Shown here piece by piece: positions 12,290 to 23,150 of a stretch of DNA of 64,000 nucleotides. Origin of the DNA: Nageia nagi (taxonomy: Eukaryota; Pinophyta). The stretch covers positions 157,790,001 to 157,854,000 of the forward strand of contig JBITNC010000001.1 in the NCBI GenBank assembly GCA_050084985.1, read 5' to 3'. The notes under the pieces were generated by a model. It was not told the origin of the DNA. It saw only the letters and a list, made by a program, of their open reading frames with translations, and made no database searches. How positions within the stretch are numbered: position 1 is the first letter of the stretch; each line of letters starts with the position of its first letter. Made by a program: the position numbers and the translations under genes.

Positions 12290-13315
12290 CCATTATTCAT
12301 CAAGCTCCTTCTTGAAGCTCAGTTCTGCAAGCTTACAAAGTTTATTGGGTTGATGAATAAATCAATGGAGTTTAGGACTGATGAATAATACTATAATTGT
12401 AGGATACCATCAAGAACCTTCTCCTTGATAAAATATTCTTGGATTTCATCATGTTTTATTCTCTAATGGAAAATAGGGTTCTCTGTAAAAGAAATAACCA
12501 ATTGATTATCTAAATAAATTTGAGATAGGTGAGCCTTCTCATACCCAATTTCTTTCATAAAATGACTTAACCAAATGGCTTCCTAGGCCTAGATTAACAT
12601 GCCTCATACTTTTTTCTTTACAGTGGAGAGATTAGTAATAGGATTCTTTTTGAAAGCCTAAAATATAGCATTTGAAGCAATGCTAAACACATAAGAATAG
12701 GTTGATTTTATATCATCTCTATCTCCCCCATAGTTAGAATTTGAATACCCTTAGAGAATAAATAAGGGCAAATAGGAATACTTGAGAGCAAGATCCTTCA
12801 TTCCATAACATACTTAAAGATTTTCTTCAAAACATTGAGGTGATCAAAACATATTTTCTCCATAAATTGTACCATAAAATTTACTACAAAGGTAATAAAT
12901 GGCCTAGAGATAGTCAAATAAAGAAGTATGCCAATTAGTTTGTTGTAAGATGTAGCATCTACTAATTGAGAGTTGGACCTAAGAGATAGAGTGATTCCAG
13001 GAGAGACTAGAATTGCAGTAGATTTTCACTCCATTCTAAAATTTTACAAAATATTTAAGATATAAATGGATTTACTAAGGTAGGCATAATCCTTATATTA
13101 GTATACTTGCATAAGGTTGTAGTGCAAGATACCAAGATCAGTCATTTTAAATGTTTTCTTAAGTTTGGATATACGCTCTTGGATGATTTTATCATTATTT
13201 TCTATGATCAAAAGATCATCCACATAGAGAAGAATCAATACCAATTCTTATCCTTGATTAAGCATATACAAATTTGAATAGGAGAAGAACTTAGAGAACA
13301 TAATGTTCATAATTT
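12290..13315 (-). pseudogene. Copia reverse transcriptase (C-terminal) and RNase H fragment, inverted
   Basis: On the minus strand from 13,315 leftward the frame gives LYVDDLLIIENNDKIIQ, holding the Y-V-D-D polymerase motif, then SKLKKTFKMTDLGILHY. Next comes RNase H: YSNSNYGGDRDDIKSTYSY near 12,730 and HDEIQEYFIKEKVLDGI near 12,440. The N-terminal half of the same RT continues at 21,848-22,405; the nested copia splits it exactly at an AATTT duplication. Stops replace several glutamine codons. Positions 12,231-12,289 hold a short non-coding join between this piece and the integrase piece. Confidence 0.8.
13311..13315. repeat. Target-site duplication AATTT, left copy
   Basis: AATTT immediately precedes the TGTTAGAATG start of the nested copia and is repeated at 21,843-21,847 directly after its last CA. 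Five bases is the normal duplication length for copia. Confidence 0.9.
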
Positions 13316-13809
13316 TGTTAGAATGTATAATGCATTATTGTAAAGGTTTGTATTAAATATTCTATGTAAATTCAATAATACTTAAGGGTATCATTTGATA
13401 CCTTAAGTATTTAAGTGAATATGATAATGTAACTTGTCCTACACTCCATGTCATGAGCATTCCCCTTGGGTAAAAGGATGTGCATGTCATGCTTTTGCAC
13501 ATTGGATAATAAGGTGATCCAAAGAGGGATTTTGGCCTATAAATAGAAGGCTCCCTCTTTGTGATTACACACCAATTGTGGAGTAAAGTTATGCTATAGG
13601 ATATAAGTGTAGGAGTTGAGATTAGGAGGATTGTAAGAGAGTTGTATTTGTGATTGAAGTAAAGATCTAGTTAGTGGATGTACTCCTAGTTGGAGGAACC
13701 ACTTACATCTTGTGTTGTGAGATTGCTTTGTGAGTTTGTTAGATATGAATGAGAGATTTCATGTGATCTTGGCTGATTAGGAATTATCTTGTTAGTGTTA
13801 GTTCCTTCA
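13316..13809 (+). repeat. 5' LTR of nested copia
   Basis: It is 494 bp, starts TG and ends CA. A TATAAATAG box lies at 13,538-13,546, 222 bases from the LTR start, the same offset as in the 3' copy. Transcription would run rightward into the element. Confidence 0.92.
13538..13546 (+). promoter_or_regulatory. LTR TATA box
   Basis: TATAAATAG in the context GGCCTATAAATAGAAGGC is conserved in all four related copia LTRs of the window (10,973; 13,538; 21,571; 23,360). Such conservation is expected for the core promoter of the genomic RNA. Confidence 0.75.
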
Positions 13810-13811
13810 AA

Positions 13812-13824
13812 TTGGTATTAAATC
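13812..13824 (+). other. Degenerate primer-binding site of nested copia
   Basis: TTGGTATTAAATC follows the 5' LTR by two bases. It matches nine of the twelve bases of TGGTATCAGAGC, the initiator-Met tRNA primer complement. Confidence 0.65.
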
Positions 13825-16777
13825 ATTGGTGTGGAGGCTCTTGTTCAACATCTTGAAGGTCCGTCATCTTTCATCCTTCTTCTCCATCATCTTTTGAGGT
13901 TTACTTTTCTTGTGAGGTAAATCCAAGAGAAGGTATAACCCTCTTTCCTTTACTTTTTTTTTGGGATTTTATTTATACTAAAATATTTTTTATAATGTGT
14001 TAGTTCATATTTTTTACTCCAAAAATAACAATATATAAGCATTCAATCTTTTGTTTATGCTAACATTTTTTGTTGCAATTTTTTTACAAAACGTTGCTTA
14101 ATATATATTGCTTGTTTTTTATTTGTACACCTTAATTTGATTTTTTTTTTTAAAAAGGATTTATGTTAAAAATTATATTGCAATTTTTTTTATATTTAAA
14201 AAATAGGAAAGAAGGAAATTACTAATATATTACTTATATACAAATTTCCTTTAAAAAAAAAATTGCACTTGCATTAAATTTCACTCTTATTTGCATAACT
14301 ATTATTAAAAAAAATAGTGTTTCTTTTAATTTTTACTTCTCTAAGAACATACAAAGTGTATTTCTTTTACACAAGAGAAGAATCTCTTTGGTTTTCATGG
14401 ATGGTGCATAGAATTTGTTAATGGTTGGTGTGTTGGACTCCTTGGTTATCAGCATGATTGGCTAGTGCATAGCCCCTTGCTGGCTCCTACACTCTGCTTC
14501 ACTAGTGTCTCCCATAGATGGCCCTCAAACCTTGGCTCATTTCTTAGCAATCATAGCCCCTTAAATTTTCCATCTCTTGATCATCCCCATGTGACCTCTT
14601 CTATCCTTGCATGACTATCTAAACTTGTGCACTTCCTTGGGCTCCTCAGCTGAACGACTTCCTTGGGCTCCTCAATGAACTCATGACATGGCATTATGGT
14701 TGCATCTAGCTACTCGATCATCCCCATATGACCTCTTATATCCTTATGTGATTTTTTAAAAGAGGGCTCCTCCCTCCTCACGTAAGAGCATGAATCTTCC
14801 CTCTTCACAATTGTGAGTCTTACTACTCATAGTGAGCCTTGTGACCTGTATCCCATTCCGTGCTCTCCTACATCTACCACCAACTCTGTTTTGTATCCCA
14901 TTCCACTATGTGCACTTATTTTTTCCTTTCTATGCTCTCATGGTCTTTTTTCTCTCTCTTAATTCCCATTCAAACCTTATTATGTGAATAGTAGTAATAA
15001 TATTTTATTTATTTATTTTCTTCTTCTTTGCTTGACAAGGAAGCTTTTTTTTCATCATGATTTACTTCTTTGCCTAACATGCAAGTCTTAATCCTTGATG
15101 AGTCTAACCTAGCATGGACTAAAAGTTTGAATTTAGTATTAATGAACATTAAGTGTCCTTTTTTTCATAGTATGCTTCCACATTTACTACCTTACATAAT
15201 GTTGCTGAGGGATGTGCCTTTTTTTAAAAAAATTAGGGGTTATTTTTAAAGTAAAAGGAGGGGGAAATATTTGTGAAATTCCTTTTACTTTAAATTTTTT
15301 TTTTTGGGACTTAGATTCTTTTAAAAAAATGCATTCTTGGAACTTAAAATTCTTTTAAGTTAAAATTAATGCTTATTAAGTTAATAATGCATTTTTTTTC
15401 TTAGATGCTTAAAGACTTAAATGCTTAAGTTAATGCTCACTACTTAAAAGATAAAATCATGCTTAGTATTTATGTTGCATGCTTAGATCTTAAATTTGTT
15501 AAATTAATAAATGCATGCTTAGTACTTAATTTTTAAGCTATTAATGCATTTTTTTAACTTATTAAGTTAATATTGCATGCTTACTTAATTTTTTAAGTTA
15601 TAATGCATGCTTAATTTTTTTTTTTTTAAGTTATGGATTGATGTATGCTCCCTACTTAATCCTTAAGTTAAATAGTGCATACTTCTTAATTGGAATGATG
15701 CATGCTTACTTAAATTTTTTTAAAAGCTATGTGAATAATGCATTTTTTTAATACTTAAAGCTTAAATTTTTTAATGCATGCTCAAGGACTTAAATTTTTT
15801 AAGTTAATGCTTATGACTTAAAGATGGATGTTTATGCTTATTGCTTATTTTTTTAAGTTAATTATACATGCTTACGACTAAGATTTTTTAAGTCAATGAT
15901 TCATGCTTATTATTTAAAAATTTATAACGTATTTTACTTCCTTATGCAAATTATGGACTCATGTAAAGATATCCTTTAGGGGTTGGCAAACAAAACCCAT
16001 TGGACACTTAGATTTCAAGTTATTAGATGGATGATATTTTTATCTTATGCTCTTTTATTTTATGTTTTGTACTTTGAATTATTTACTAATGCAAACAAAA
16101 AAAATGCAAACATTGATATGAGCAACCCCCTAAAATGAACACATCCACACATATATTCCAAAACATGACTTGTTTGGGGGATCCATGAGGTGAGGACAGA
16201 TGAACTCGAGCCTTTAATTCTAATGATCCAAGTGGTGAAAAGTTTGTACTTCTTAATTGCCCCTAAGTCCTCTATTAGTTTGGACATGACTCTATTAGGT
16301 GGATAGGTATGTGTGTTGTGATACCACATGTTTGCACATCCATTCAAGGACATTTAAGGATTATCTTGATAACCTAAGAGGAAAATTTGAAACCTAATCA
16401 AGATTAATAATTTGGTTGATCCAATAAATATTGAAACCTTAGAAAATAGCTAGCACTTCTCCTTGTGAGAGTATATTGCTACCCAAGGGGAACTGATTGA
16501 GGATTGGTAGTACTTGGACTTCTCTTATATGGGAATCTAGGTGAAGGCCTAATTTTAGATAAGAAAACAAGCCTCAATAATTTCACTTTACATATACAGT
16601 TCTCAAGATGAGAAATGTATTTGAGTACATGGGTATTATTTGAATTGTACATTTGCACTTGTAAATCAAATCAAGTATATCTTTAGTGTTAAATGTAACA
16701 TGTATTATTTACTTGGTTAAAATTTAATGTTGATTATTGAAACCACATGCTTATTATTTCACATTTTTATGTAGCAA
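13825..16777 (+). other. Long untranslated leader of nested copia
   Basis: No coding frame is supported in nearly 3 kb. From 13,950 to 14,350 it is T- and A-homopolymer rich. Between 14,380 and 15,000 it is C+T-rich. From 15,340 to 15,930 it is built of degenerate units containing AATGCATGCTTA and CTTAATTTTTTAAG. The minus-strand frame at 16,060-16,353 has no recognisable domain and is probably chance. Confidence 0.6.
15340..15930 (+). repeat. Degenerate ATGCATGCTTA / TTTTTTAAGTTAA repeat block
   Basis: About fifteen degenerate units of 35-45 bases alternate TTAATGCATGCTTA-like and ACTTAAATTTTTTAAGTTA-like segments. Both halves are near-palindromic. A block with the same ATGCATGCAATAATGCATGC theme lies in the leader of the non-autonomous copia at about 29,735-30,005, in that element's orientation. 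Confidence 0.65.
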
Positions 16778-17560
16778 ATGGAAGAATCCTTTTTACCCAA
16801 ACACATTCTTGATGGTTCCAACTATAGGATTTGGGAACCATGGATGAGAGCTGAATTACAGGTAAGGAAGCTATGTCAAACAGTGAATGAGAACCTTGTA
16901 CCTCCTATAGATGAGAAGGCACTAGAAGCTTAGAATACAAAGAATGAGTTGGCAACCTCTATGATTTACCATGTAGTTTAGATGATGTGCTCCTGATAAT
17001 ATCCTCTTCAACCTCAATAAAAGAAGCATGGGATAAGCTTAACCAAATCTACCTTGGTTCAAACTTTTCAAGAAGGTTTACCATTCTTCAAAAAGTTGCT
17101 TCGATCTTATCAAAGGGAAGATAAAAATGTGGCTAACTAATTGAACAAAATCATTGACCTAAAGACCCAACTTATTGCTTGTGGGTGCAATTGGATCAAT
17201 GATGAGTTCATGGTCTTGATCATTCTTCTTCAAAGCCTTTCTTAAAAGTTTAAAAACTTTGTAATAGTTTGAAAAATTCTTCTCCCTTGAGAACTTTTCT
17301 AGGCACCTTTTTTTAAAGAAACTCTTATTCTTGATTCATTCTTTTCCATCTAATTGGATTATTAATTCTAGTTGCATTAATAACCTTTGCTTTGAAAAGA
17401 AAAAGTTTGAGAACTTTCACAAGTACAAGATGCAATTATGATAGGTGATAACTCTACCTTGAATTCCAAGGAATTAAGAGTGTGTTGATTCATGAGAAGG
17501 TTATTGACAATATTCTCTTTATTCTTAAGCTTAGGATAAATTTTCTCTCTATGATCAAAG
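16778..17560 (+). pseudogene. Copia gag
   Basis: The ATG at 16,778 opens MEESFLPKHILDGSNYRIW, typical of copia gag, where an N-terminal 'L-D-G-x-N-Y-x-x-W' segment begins the capsid-like domain. After a stop and a frameshift, TSIKEAWDKLNQIYLGSNF (about 17,010) and ACGCNWINDEFMVLIILLQS (about 17,180) follow in the expected order. No clear CCHC zinc knuckle or protease active site can be read between 17,300 and 17,560, so that part is heavily decayed. Gag would package the element's RNA into cytoplasmic particles. Confidence 0.75.
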
Positions 17561-18660
17561 TTACTAGAAAATGGTACTCATTTGAGTTCAACTCTCTATC
17601 ATGATGCATAAAATATGGACTTGCCACATTAGTTAAATGGTCAGTGAAAGATAACCTCTACATTGTGGATCAAGTACCATCAAAGGTATGTCTTACTTCT
17701 AATGTATATTTTAAAGGTAATCTTTGGCATCATTGTTTAGTGCATCTTAACCACAAGAGTATTCAAGTCATGAAATACCAAGAACTTGTGGAAGGCTTAC
17801 CTTCAATTTTTCCTTCAATTGGTCTATGCGAGAAGTGCATTCTTGGTAATATGCATAGAAAAAAGTTTGAAAAAGATACAACAACAAGAGCATCTCAACA
17901 TCTTCAACTTGTGCATTCAAATTTGATGGGTCCATTTTAGACTAATTCACTTAGAGAATCATCTTACATCTTGACCTTCATTAATGACTTTAGTAGGATG
18001 ACCTTTGGGTATCTACTTGAGCACAAGGATCAAACCTTTGAAATTTTTAAAATTTTTAAGGCCTTTGTTGAAAATTAGACTAACCTTAAAATCAAGATGT
18101 TAAGATCAGATAATGGGGGAGAATATAATAGCCACGAGTTCAATGAATATTATGTTAAGTATGGAATCAAGAAATAGTTTACAATTCCATACACTCCTTA
18201 GTATAATGATGTTGGTGAAAGAAAAAATAGAATAATTATGGAGATGGCTAGATGCATGTTGGGTAATCTTCCTAAATTCTTATGGGGTGAAGCTATGAGC
18301 ACTACTATTTACACCTTGAATAGGTGTCCCGCAAAATCTATTCAAAGAAAAACTCTTTTTGAGGCATGGTTAGGAAGAAAACCTAACATTTCACATCTTA
18401 GGGTGTTTGGTTGTGAAGCATTCTCCTACATTTTTTCTAAGAAAAGGAAGAAGTTGAACAAAAGAGCTTAAAAATACATCTTTATGGGTTATGATAGTCA
18501 GCATAGAGGCTACAAGCTCTACTCTCCAACCTATAAAGTATTATTCATTTCAAGGGATGTAAAGTTCAATGAACTTCCTCAAGAATCTGCTTCTAATGAG
18601 GATGTTAATGATCTAGAGGACTCTTCAGTCGCTCCTAGCTAGTTGGATATTGATATAGAC
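17561..18660 (+). pseudogene. Copia GAG-pre-integrase and integrase
   Basis: Integrase inserts the cDNA into the host chromosome. DNLYIVDQVPSKVCLTSN near 17,650 and LWHHCLVHLNHKSIQ with CEKCILG give the H-H-C-C zinc-binding pre-integrase domain. The catalytic core shows DFSRMTFGYLLEHKDQ (first D), LRSDNGGEYNSHEF (second D) and YNDVGERKNRII (the E, with V where most copies have G). From 18,238 the C-terminal region follows: TLNRCPAKSIQRKTLFEAW, NISHLRVFGCEAF and YIFMGYDSQHRGYKLY. In-frame stops at about 17,938, 18,076, 18,175, 18,199 and 18,468 mostly fall where Q or W codons belong. All three catalytic residues survive. Confidence 0.9.
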
Positions 18661-20210
18661 AAGTCACCTTAAGAACAAATTTCTCCAACATAAAAGGTAA
18701 CAAAGAGCATGACCTTGAACAAATATTTAATTACCAAGATTAACAACAACCATGAGCCCTCAACCTTCAAAGAAGCTTCAAAGCAGGAGTCCTGGATGGA
18801 AGCCATGAAAGTGGAGTATGAGGTGCTTATAAAAAATAAAACTTGGAACTTGGTTCCTTATCTCAATGATAAAAATGTGATTGATAATAACTGGATCTAC
18901 AAGTTCAAGTTCAATTCAATTGAAGATATTGAGAACTATAAGGCAAGGTTAGTAGCTAAAGGTTTTGCTCAAAAATATGGTGTAGATTATAGAGAAACCT
19001 TTGCTCCTATGGCAAAGATGCCTACTATTAGAGTAATTTTTACTCTTTCTACAACTCAAGGATGTAAAGTTTTTCAACTTGACATTAAGAGTGCATTTCT
19101 CCATGGTGACTTAGATGTAAAAATCTTCATGATTCAATTAGAAGGGTTTATTGTGAGAGGAAAAGAGTCCTTTGTGTGCAAGCTAAAGAAATCTTTGTAT
19201 GGACTTAAACAAGCACCTAGAGCTTGGTACAAAAGATTTCAAGAGATTTTGTAGACATTAGATTCTCTAAATTTTTTTTAACTTCGATTTATATGTGCTC
19301 AATCAAGGAAAAGATATGGTCTTGATTCCCTTTTATGTGGATGATATTTTGATTATTGGGAATAATGATGAAATCATTCAACAGTGCATATCCAAACTTT
19401 AGGAAAAGTTTGAAATGATTGATCTTGGTCTCTTGCACTACTATCTTGTAATGAAAGTGTATCAATACAAAGATTGTACTTACTTTAATCAATCCAAGTA
19501 TATATTAGACATATTGCAAAAGTTTGGAATGAAGGAGTGTTGATATGTTGCAATTCTAGTCTCTCCTAGAATCACTATTTCTCTAAGCTTCAACTCTCAA
19601 TTAGCTGATGCTATAGCTTATACGTAATTAACTGGTAGTCTTTTGTATTTGACTATATCCAGGATAGATATTACCTTTGCAATGAATCTAATGGCATGAT
19701 TCATGCAAAAATCATATGTTAAGCACATTAATGCTATTAAGCAAATCTTGAGGTATGTTGCAGGGACTAAGGATCTTGCTCTCAAGTATTCTAAGTTGCT
19801 TTCATTTGTTCTCTCTAGATTCTCAAATTATAACTATGGGGGAGATAGAGATTACAGGAAGTCAACCTCTACATATGTGTTTAGCATTGGTTTAGGTGCT
19901 ATCTCTTGGATTTCCAAGAAGTAACCTACTATTTCTCTTTCCACCATAAAAGTTAAATATTGTGTGATGTCTATTGTAGCCCAAGAAGCCATTTGGCTAA
20001 GGCATCTTATGAAAAAAATTGGGCATGAGTAAGGTGGCTCATCTTTGATCTCTTTAGATAATTACTTGGCTATTTCTTTGGATAACAATATAGTGTTCCA
20101 TTAGAGAATAAAACATGTGGAAATCCATGCCTATTTTATCAAGGAGAAGGTTCTTGATGGCATCATACACCTTGAACTTTATTGATTTGTTCACCAAGCC
20201 CCTCCTGAGA
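18661..20210 (+). pseudogene. Copia reverse transcriptase and RNase H
   Basis: The reverse transcriptase opens with FKEASKQESWMEAMKVEYE near 18,770 and runs through NWIYKFKFNSIEDIENYKAR, GVDYRETFAPMAKMPTIR, FQLDIKSAFLHGDL and KSLYGLKQAPRAWYKRF. The longest unbroken stretch is 18,709-19,254. A stop and a frameshift follow at about 19,252-19,300. The catalytic IPFYVDDILIIGNNDE lies near 19,325. RNase H is recognised by LTGSLLYLTISRIDITFAM, INAIKQILRYVAGTKDLALK, NYNYGGDRDYRKSTSTY and KHVEIHAYFIKEKVLDGI. All domains are in copia order, but stops at about 19,619, 19,699, 19,922 and 20,103 prevent a functional product. Confidence 0.92.
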
Positions 20211-20224
20211 GCTCAATTTTATAA

Positions 20225-20415
20225 GCTTAAGGATGCTATCGGGTTGGTGAAGTTGCCCTCAAAGGGAGTGAAGTTTGAATTCTTGTGTGGAATTCATGTT
20301 TGTAATGACAACTTCACCCCTAGGAGGATTTTGTGCTATATAGTGTTGATTTTATTATACACCTTCATGGTAAGTTCACTCTGCATAAGGAACTTGTATA
20401 AATTTACCAATCTTG
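20225..20415 (+). other. Copia pol end / start of 3' UTR
   Basis: DAIGLVKLPSKGVKFEFLCG is the segment after RNase H. The corresponding sequence is seen again at 22,405-22,470 in the outer element, where it marks the point at which plus-strand sequence resumes. Confidence 0.6.
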
Positions 20416-20890
20416 CATTATTCTATTATCCATATATGAGGAAATTTTATGTGTTATTTGGCATTGTTCAATTATCCATATGTGAGAAACTCATATGTGC
20501 ATGCTCTATTTTATCTAGCACTATTTAGCTATCCATATGTGAGGAACTCTTATGTGTCATTTGGCACTATTCAGTTATCCATATGTGAGGAACTTGTATG
20601 TGCATACTCTATTCTGATCTAGCACTATTCAGTTATCCATATGTGAGGAACTTATATGTGCATGTTTTATTTTGATCTAACACTGTTCAGTTATCCATAT
20701 GTGAGGAACTTTTATGTTTCATTTGGCATTATTAAATTATCCATATAAGAGGAACTCGTATGTGCATGCTCTATTTTTGGTCAATCTAACACTATTTAGT
20801 TATCCATATGTGAGGAACTCTTATGTGCCTTTTGGCACTATTCAGTTATCCATATGAGAGGAACTCATATGTGCATGCTCTATTTTGTAA
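20416..20890 (+). repeat. Tandem repeats in copia 3' UTR (TTATCCATATGTGAGGAACT)
   Basis: About nine copies of a 46-58-bp unit are present. Each contains TTATCCATATGTGAGGAACT followed by either TTATGTGTCATTTGGCACTATTCAG-like or GTATGTGCATGCTCTATTTTGATCTAGCAC-like sequence, so two unit types alternate. Three degenerate copies occur in the outer element at 22,535-22,690. Confidence 0.85.
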
Positions 20891-21339
20891 TGATAATCAA
20901 CAAATATTTTATATACAATAGGTGATTATAAGTTTTTTGGCATGGTATCTTCATGATGACTTATAGTACACCATTGATTAGTTCATGATGGCATTTATGT
21001 GATTTATCTATCCTTTTTGATATGAATATAATGCATCTAACTGATCTAATTATTTGATTTTCTTATGGCTTGTAGGTTCCTTTGAGATTGCAAGTTACTT
21101 ACCTCAAGTATGCAAGCTCTTGGAGACTCTTCATGACTTCTAGTTAGATGACTACTTCATGTACATTGAAATTGATTATGGTTAATGATTGTATTTGGTG
21201 AAGTAGTGAGTCTCAAACTAGATCTTTCTTACTTCACAAATGTGTAAAAATTTCTCATCTCCATTGTATTTATTTGGAGGATAACTCTCTTACTTTCTTT
21301 TCTTCTTCTCTCTTACTCGCTCTATCCCAATATTGCATT

Positions 21340-21348
21340 AAGGGGGAG
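21340..21348 (+). other. Polypurine tract
   Basis: AAGGGGGAG directly precedes the 3' LTR start TGTTGGAATG and is the usual plus-strand primer of LTR retrotransposons. Confidence 0.9.
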
Positions 21349-21842
21349 TGTTGGAATGTATAATGCATTATTGTAAAGGTTTGTATTAAATATTCTATGT
21401 AAATTCACTAATACGTAAGGGTATCATTTGATACCTTAAGTATTTAAGTGGATGTGATAATGTAACATGTCCTACACTCCATGTCATGAGCATGCCCCTT
21501 GGGTAAAAGGATGTGCATGTCATGCTTTTGTACATTGGATAAAAAAGTGATCCAAAGAGAGATTTTGGCCTATAAATAGAAGGCTCCCTCTTTGTGATTA
21601 CACACCAATTGTAGAGTAAATTTATGCTATAGAATAGAAGTGTAGGAATTGAGATTAGGAGGATTGTAAGAGAGTTGTATTTGTGATTGAAGTAAAGATC
21701 TAGTTAGTGGATGTACTCCTACTTGGAGAAACCACTTACATCTTGTGTTGTAAGATTGCTTTATGAGTTTGTTAGAAGTGAATGAGAGCTTTCATGTGAT
21801 ATTAGTTGATTATAAATTATCTTGTTAGTGTTAGTTCCTTCA
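21349..21842 (+). repeat. 3' LTR of nested copia
   Basis: It has the same length, termini and TATA offset (21,571-21,579) as the 5' LTR and is followed by the AATTT duplication at 21,843-21,847. Confidence 0.92.
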
Positions 21843-21847
21843 AATTT

Positions 21848-22405
21848 ATCCTAAATATTTTTTTTACTAGGCTCTAGGTGTTTGCTTAAGTCCATATAAG
21901 GACTTCTTTAGCTTGTAAATAAGGGACTCTTTACCTTCCATAATAAACCCTTCTATTTGATTCATGTAGGTCTCCACATCTAAGTCACCATTAAGAAAAA
22001 TACTCTTGACATCAAGTTAAAAAACTTTTCATACTTGAGCTGCTAAAATAGTAAGGATTAACTTAACTATGGGCATTATCATTGGAGTAAAGGTTTTCTC
22101 ATAATCAACTTGGTATTTTTTAACAAAACCCTTGGTGACTAACCTTTCCTTATATTTTTCAATTTCTCAATTGAATTGTATTTGACCTTGTAAATCCATT
22201 TATTACTAATCATATTTTGTTCATTAGTATAGGCAACCAAATCCCAAGTTTGAATTTTTATCATAGCCTCTATTCTACTTTCATGGCTTCCATCTAGCAT
22301 TCATGCTTTGAAGCTTACTTGAATGATGAGGGATTATGCTTGCTATCAATTTTGGCAAACAAGGATTTGTTTAGAGTCATACTTCTTGTTATCCTTTGGG
22401 TTGGT
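21848..22405 (-). pseudogene. Copia reverse transcriptase N-terminal half, inverted
   Basis: On the minus strand, from about 22,400 leftward, the frame gives LNKSLFAKIDSKHNPSSF, then the E-A-M-K-V segment, then DVKSIFLNGDLDVETYMNQ and KKSLYGLKQTPRAW near 21,870. It continues directly into 13,315-12,290 when the nested copia is removed. Its right end stops abruptly at about 22,405, where plus-strand 3' UTR sequence begins. The 95 bp at 22,310-22,405 are a second copy of the reverse-transcriptase start also present at 11,340-11,435. Confidence 0.82.
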
Positions 22406-23150
22406 GAAGTTTCCCTCAAGGAGGAATGAAGGTTGAATTCTTTTTAAATTCATATCTGTGTTGATAACTTTATTCTTAAGAGGATTTTTTGATTGTATAA
22501 TGTTGATCTTTTATGTACACCTTTGTGGTTAGTTTTCTCTATGTGAGGAACTAGTTTTACATTTTTTGAGTATATAATGGCTCCTATTAGTATCATTTTA
22601 GTTATCCATATGTGATGAATTAGTATGTGCTTTGTGGCATTATTTAGTCATCCATATATGAGAAACTCGTATGTGCTTATGCTCTATTTTTTATGTTGTT
22701 CAACACATATTTTTTATACAATAGGTGACTATGAGTATTAGCTTAGCATCTTCATGATGATTTATAGTGGACCATTGATCAATTTAAGGATGGTATTAAT
22801 TATATTTTGTTGATATGAATATATATATGATGCATCTAACTGATCTTGTTAATGAATTGCTTGTAGCTTGTGGGTTTCTTCTTAAGAGTGTAGGTTACCT
22901 ACTTCAAGTGGGCAAGCTCATCATTTCAACTTGTTGGATGACAACTTTGTATAATGAAACTAGTTGTAATTAATGATTGTATTGTAATTCATTTTGTCAA
23001 ATGGTAAAGTAATGAGTCTCAATCTAATATCTTGTTTATTTTTCAAAAATGTAAATGTTCTCATCTTGGATTGTATCTATATGGAGAACTCTCCCTTACT
23101 ATCTATTTCTTTACTCCTTTTCTCAACAAAAAATTACATTAAAAAGAGAG
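22406..23150 (+). other. 3' UTR and polypurine tract of outer copia
   Basis: GGTTGGTGAAGTTTCCCTCA starts plus-strand sequence that matches 20,250-21,348 of the nested copia: the post-RNase-H segment, degenerate TATGTGAGGAACT repeats, and the stretch ACAATAGGTGACTATGAGTA. It ends in the purine tract AAAAAGAGAG at 23,141-23,150. The frame at 22,994-23,188 is not a gene. Confidence 0.75.

Larger units (their letters stand above)
13316..21842 (+). mobile_element. Nested near-complete Ty1/copia retrotransposon
   Basis: This is the best-preserved element of the window, 8,527 bp long. It has two 494-bp LTRs (13,316-13,809 and 21,349-21,842), a degenerate primer-binding site, a polypurine tract and a perfect 5-bp target-site duplication AATTT (13,311-13,315 and 21,843-21,847). 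The interior encodes, in copia order, gag, GAG-pre-integrase, integrase, reverse transcriptase and RNase H, broken by about a dozen stops and a few frameshifts. The leader is unusually long, nearly 3 kb. The 3' UTR carries tandem repeats. It inserted into the reverse transcriptase of an older, related copia. The LTRs differ at about 28 positions by eye (roughly 94% identity), so the insertion is not recent. Confidence 0.93.

Noticed and set aside
16060-16353. Minus-strand frame of 97 codons in the copia leader
   Set aside because: No domain, no start context and opposite to the element's transcription; most likely chance.
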